From assembly GCA_051277445.1 (NCBI GenBank), contig JBNMQC010000107.1, positions 1-8,173 on the forward strand: 8,173 nt of DNA. Reading direction: 5' to 3'. Each line of letters begins with the position of its first letter. Position 1 is the stretch's first letter. The DNA comes from Bermanella sp051277445 (lineage in GTDB: Bacteria > Pseudomonadota > Gammaproteobacteria > Pseudomonadales > Oceanobacteraceae). This document shows, in pieces, positions 5,299-8,173 of this stretch. The notes beneath the pieces were generated by a model. That model saw only the letters and a list, made by a program, of their open reading frames with translations. It searched no databases and was not told the origin of the DNA. The translations under genes and the position numbers were made by a program.

Positions 5299-6681
5299 AT
5301 GCTCAGGTCATTTTTCAAGCAGGCTAAACCGCTGATGGTTTTGATGCTGCCGATCCTAGGTACTCAACTGGCTCAAACAGGTATGGGGGTCGTCGACACC
5401 CTAATTGCCGGTTTAGCAGGCACATTAGACCTAGCTTCCATTGCCGTGGGGAGCAGTATTTGGTTACCCCTGGTGTTATTTGAAGCCGGCATCATGGTCG
5501 CGCTTACACCTATGGTCGCTCATGCAAAAGGCGCGAAAAACAAAGAGCAATCTGCCCATTATCTTCAACAAGGCATCTACCTTGGCTTGGTCATCGGCTT
5601 ATGTGCCATGGCCATTTTGCTATTAGGCACTAAGCCTTTAATGTCTTTAATGGACATCAGCGAAGACATTCAAACCATTACCGTGGATTACTTATTTTAT
5701 ATTGCCCTAGCCTTACCCGCGGTGGCCATCCATCAGGCCTTTCGCTCGTATAACGAGGCCGTGCATTTGACTAAACCGGTGACCGCCATCGCATTTGCCG
5801 GCTTACTATTAAATATCCCTCTGAACTTATTATTCGTCTTTGGCTGGGGGCCCGTTGAAGCTATGGGCGGGCCCGGTTGCGGTCTGGCCAGCTTAATTGT
5901 GTTTTACATGATGACCATTGCCATTTGGTTGTTTACCCATTTCAGCGCCCATCACCAAAAGGTTAAGCCCCTGCAGCATTTCACGGCTCCGAACTTAAAA
6001 ACCATTGGAAGCATCAGTGCGGTAGGCCTGCCGATCGGCTTAGCTATATTTGCCGAGGTGAGTCTGTTTTGCATTATCGCCCTGTTTATAGCGCAGTTAG
6101 GGCCTGTAGTGGTGGCCGCACATCAGATCACGCTGAATATCACCACTGTCACCTTTATGGTGCCGCTGAGCCTTGCAACCGCATTAACCGTCCGTGTGGG
6201 CCATGAACTGGGCAGAGGCAACGCTTTAGGCGCGAAACAAGCGTGGATAAACGCCATTTACATTAACCTTCTGTTTGCCCTGGGCAATGGCTGTATTTTG
6301 TACTTTTTGCGCGAATCACTGGCCGGCTTATACAGCCAGGACCAACAGGTGGTGACTCTTGCCATGTTACTACTGATGCATGCGGCTATTTTTCAAATCA
6401 GCGATAGCCTTCAAGTGGGTGCCGCAGGCGCGTTAAGGGGCTACAAAGACACCATGGTGACGCTGATGATCAGTATTATTTCGTTCTGGCTGGTGGGGTT
6501 ACCATTAGGCTACTACCTTGGCTTATCACAGGCGGCGCCAATGGGTGCGGCGGGGTTCTGGGTCGGCTTAATCGTGGGCTTAAGCGTGAATGCGGTGTTA
6601 CTGCTGTCACGCTTACAATTTGTCAGCCGCCGAGCGATCAATCATCAAGATATTACACCGCACGCGGTTATTCAAAACTGA
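5299..6681 (+). CDS. norM: NorM-type MATE family multidrug efflux transporter
   Basis: This is a 12-helix inner-membrane transporter of the MATE family, which exports cationic drugs and dyes in exchange for Na+ or H+. From the ATG at 5299 it has 460 residues, almost the same as V. cholerae NorM (461). Two six-helix bundles are seen. The family residues are present: Asp33 in MGVVDTLIAG (29-38), Glu253 in FAEVSLF (251-257) and Asp369 in SDSLQVGAAGALRGYKDT (368-385), equivalent to NorM D36, E255 and D371. The frame is open 60 bases further up to a TTG at 5239, but the start at 5299 fits the NorM N-terminus; AGGGA lies 11 bases before it, a slightly long spacing. The actual substrate and coupling ion cannot be read from sequence. 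It is divergent from epmC and heads the rightward group of three genes. Confidence 0.92.
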   Translation: MLRSFFKQAKPLMVLMLPILGTQLAQTGMGVVDTLIAGLAGTLDLASIAVGSSIWLPLVLFEAGIMVALTPMVAHAKGAKNKEQSAHYLQQGIYLGLVIGLCAMAILLLGTKPLMSLMDISEDIQTITVDYLFYIALALPAVAIHQAFRSYNEAVHLTKPVTAIAFAGLLLNIPLNLLFVFGWGPVEAMGGPGCGLASLIVFYMMTIAIWLFTHFSAHHQKVKPLQHFTAPNLKTIGSISAVGLPIGLAIFAEVSLFCIIALFIAQLGPVVVAAHQITLNITTVTFMVPLSLATALTVRVGHELGRGNALGAKQAWINAIYINLLFALGNGCILYFLRESLAGLYSQDQQVVTLAMLLLMHAAIFQISDSLQVGAAGALRGYKDTMVTLMISIISFWLVGLPLGYYLGLSQAAPMGAAGFWVGLIVGLSVNAVLLLSRLQFVSRRAINHQDITPHAVIQN

Positions 6682-6755
6682 TCATACTCCTTGGTTTTTT
6701 GCACCTATACTCTAATTAAGTGCAGGAAGCAGTCGCAATTAGCCTTGGAGTAGAT

Positions 6756-7424
6756 ATGGCCAAACAAGCCGATGTTATTGATTTTAGGCAACACAAACGA
6801 AACCTACCTAATATACAGCGTCTATTACCCGAATTAGACGGTATTGAGATGCTGTACACCAATGATTCATCTGATCAAATATTCAGCTTAAAAGTGCTTT
6901 GTTGGGCTATCTGGAGTGATGGTCACATCGATGGAATGGTGCCGTGGTTGAATCGATTGGTAGCTTGTCGCAGCTTAGATGACCCGTTAAACGGCCATTG
7001 GGAAGGCTTTATGGATACCCAAACCGGGCAAATATTATTTGAACCACCCGCTTACAAAATGGAATTCCTCAAACAAAGCGCTCAATTCTACCCAGTCACA
7101 CCAACTTCAAACGGCTCTATTGTCCAAGAGATCCCTGACCTCATCGGCAGCCATGCGGTTTTCAGCCCTGATCAGTTTGATAGCTTTAATATTCAAGAGA
7201 TTCACAGCTGGCGCTTGTACAACGATGGCAGTGTTCTGGCCATGTGCGTAGAAGAAGACCATGTTCACAGTACACCAGTGCTCACCGGCGATGACTGCTT
7301 GTTCAGCGTGCAACATAGAAAAGACTTTCACTATTTCTTCCAACACACCATTGCCAATAAAATTAAGTCAAAAGATCCCGATGCCCTTGCGGCCATGGCT
7401 CATTTGGCCAAGCATTCATCCTAA
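6756..7424 (+). CDS. Conserved-looking cytoplasmic protein of unknown function, 222 residues
   Basis: I cannot assign a function. The start is the ATG at 6756, with GGAG 5 bases upstream; a GTG at 6720 in the same frame would add 12 residues but has no SD. There is no signal peptide or membrane helix, so it should be cytoplasmic. Notable segments are LKVLCWAIWSDGHIDGMVPW (45-64), EIPDLIGSHAVFSPDQF (125-141), IHSWRLYNDGSVLAMCVEED (149-168), STPVLTGDDCLF (172-183) and FFQHTIANKIKSKDPDALAA (194-213), the last probably a C-terminal helix. From memory, similar proteins occur in Pseudomonas relatives as hypothetical proteins. The two W-x-hydrophobic-aromatic-x-DG segments suggest a duplicated fold. 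It lies 74 bp after the MATE gene with no clear terminator between them. A TATACT (6706-6711) could be a -10, but no -35 supports it. Confidence 0.82.
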   Translation: MAKQADVIDFRQHKRNLPNIQRLLPELDGIEMLYTNDSSDQIFSLKVLCWAIWSDGHIDGMVPWLNRLVACRSLDDPLNGHWEGFMDTQTGQILFEPPAYKMEFLKQSAQFYPVTPTSNGSIVQEIPDLIGSHAVFSPDQFDSFNIQEIHSWRLYNDGSVLAMCVEEDHVHSTPVLTGDDCLFSVQHRKDFHYFFQHTIANKIKSKDPDALAAMAHLAKHSS

Positions 7425-7474
7425 TGTAAGCTGTACCCAAGCATTGTTAACGTACGCGTTCTCTAAGGGGCAAC

Positions 7475-8173
7475 ATGTTTCACATCAAGGATGAATACCT
7501 AAACGACCTAGAAACCAACCCGTGGAAGCGGTTTCGCAATCGTTTAATTCGCTTAGCGGTGAGCCCCTATCATTTGATGAAATCCATTTTCATGGTCACC
7601 GGCGCCATTTTTTGGCTCCTGGCTACTATTGTGTTCGTCTCCACATTTACCTTACTTGAAAGCCTGCCCCACTTTGAACAAGCTCCGTTTAAACAGGCGA
7701 AACAAGCTGCTATAAGCAGTGTTGAGCAACATCTACAAGATGCACCAAAAGCACTTAAACATTATCAGTGGGTCAGCATTGATGATATTAACCGTGAACT
7801 GCTCTATGCCATTGTCATGAGTGAAGACGGCGATTTTTTCAACCACCAAGGCATCGATTACGACGCTTTAATCAACGCCCTAGGTGAAAACATTAAACGC
7901 CGGGAGTGGAGTTTCGGTGCCAGTACCATTAGCCAGCAAACGGTTAAAAACATTTATTTTGAAAACAATAAAACCCTTTACCGCAAGCTTAAAGAACTGC
8001 TGGTTACCAAACGTTTAGAGCAAGCGTTAAATAAGAATGAAATATTAGAACTGTATTTAAATATCATTGAATTTGGTCCAGACATATACGGTATCCACGC
8101 CGCGTCACACTATTACTTTAACGCGAAGCCCAGCGAACTTAACGCGGCCCAAGGGGCCTTTCTCGCCATCTTA
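7475..8173 (+). CDS. Family GT51 peptidoglycan glycosyltransferase (transglycosylase), cut by window edge
   Basis: The first 233 codons are present and the frame is open to the window end. The start is ATG at 7475 with AAGGGG 4 bases upstream. GT51 enzymes polymerise lipid II into glycan strands on the periplasmic side of the inner membrane. A cytoplasmic N-terminus of about 35 mostly polar and basic residues is followed by a membrane anchor (about 38-60), then the GT51 motifs: SEDGDFFNHQG (116-126) with catalytic Glu117, GASTISQQTVKN (148-159), RKLKELLVTKRLE (170-182) with Glu174, and KNEILELYLNIIEFG (187-201). It may be a monofunctional MtgA-like enzyme. The third motif (RKLKE) is closer to that of class A penicillin-binding proteins than to E. 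coli MtgA (RKGLE), and the missing C-terminus could hold a transpeptidase domain, so I give no symbol. Gap to the previous gene is 50 bp. Confidence 0.88.
   Translation, partial: MFHIKDEYLNDLETNPWKRFRNRLIRLAVSPYHLMKSIFMVTGAIFWLLATIVFVSTFTLLESLPHFEQAPFKQAKQAAISSVEQHLQDAPKALKHYQWVSIDDINRELLYAIVMSEDGDFFNHQGIDYDALINALGENIKRREWSFGASTISQQTVKNIYFENNKTLYRKLKELLVTKRLEQALNKNEILELYLNIIEFGPDIYGIHAASHYYFNAKPSELNAAQGAFLAIL

Noticed and set aside
4982..5327. Overlapping open frames on both strands across the start of epmC and the intergenic region
   Set aside because: They overlap epmC or the MATE gene in other frames, lack SD sequences, and have no recognisable protein features.
6712..6741. CTAATT...AATTAG inverted repeat before the 222-residue gene as a terminator or attenuator
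   Set aside because: The arms are 6 AT-rich bases with a loop of 18, and there is no T-run after it. It is too weak to call.
7449..7461. Palindromic-looking GTTAACGTACGCGTTC before the GT51 gene
   Set aside because: Only short cores such as GTTAAC and CGTACG are truly symmetrical, and such 6-bp palindromes are common by chance.
7039..7494. Alternative open frames within and after the 222-residue gene on both strands
   Set aside because: They are shadows of that gene in other frames. The main frame has a good SD and coherent protein sequence.

Overview
The window looks like ordinary chromosomal DNA of a gammaproteobacterium, probably a marine Oceanospirillales-like or Pseudomonas-related lineage. 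The evidence is gene content: a RhlB helicase of pseudomonad layout, PdxB, EpmC, a NorM-type transporter, and a small protein resembling the PA1571 family. The genus is not resolved. Base composition looks moderate and even, with no mobile element, CRISPR array, tRNA or rRNA gene, or sign of recent transfer.

Layout. At the left edge (1-555, minus strand) is the N-terminal 185 residues of an RlmI-like class I methyltransferase. It is divergent from a 50-residue small-protein gene (620-772, plus). The two appear to share one AT-rich core with overlapping -10 elements. A hairpin terminator at 799-823 closes the small gene and also serves the large operon that converges on it.

From 5161 down to 852 runs a compact minus-strand five-gene operon: epmC, rhlB, an unknown exported protein, a Xni/PolI-type 5'-3' exonuclease, and pdxB. 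The junctions are 0 bp, +3 bp, +9 bp and -4 bp, so translational coupling is likely. The operon mixes EF-P modification, RNA unwinding and turnover, DNA flap processing, and vitamin B6 synthesis. This is a housekeeping mix rather than one pathway.

Divergent from epmC, across a 137-bp intergenic region, lie a NorM-type MATE transporter (5299-6681), an unrecognised 222-residue protein (6756-7424), and the start of a family GT51 peptidoglycan glycosyltransferase (7475 to the window end). These three share an orientation and have short gaps, so they may be co-transcribed.

I do not see a convincing undescribed defence, mobile or biosynthetic system. The points most worth checking are the shared divergent promoter with an SD-sequestering hairpin, the short autonomous small-protein gene, the two uncharacterised proteins, the exonuclease with its complete set of acidic ligands, and a possible operator at the epmC promoter.
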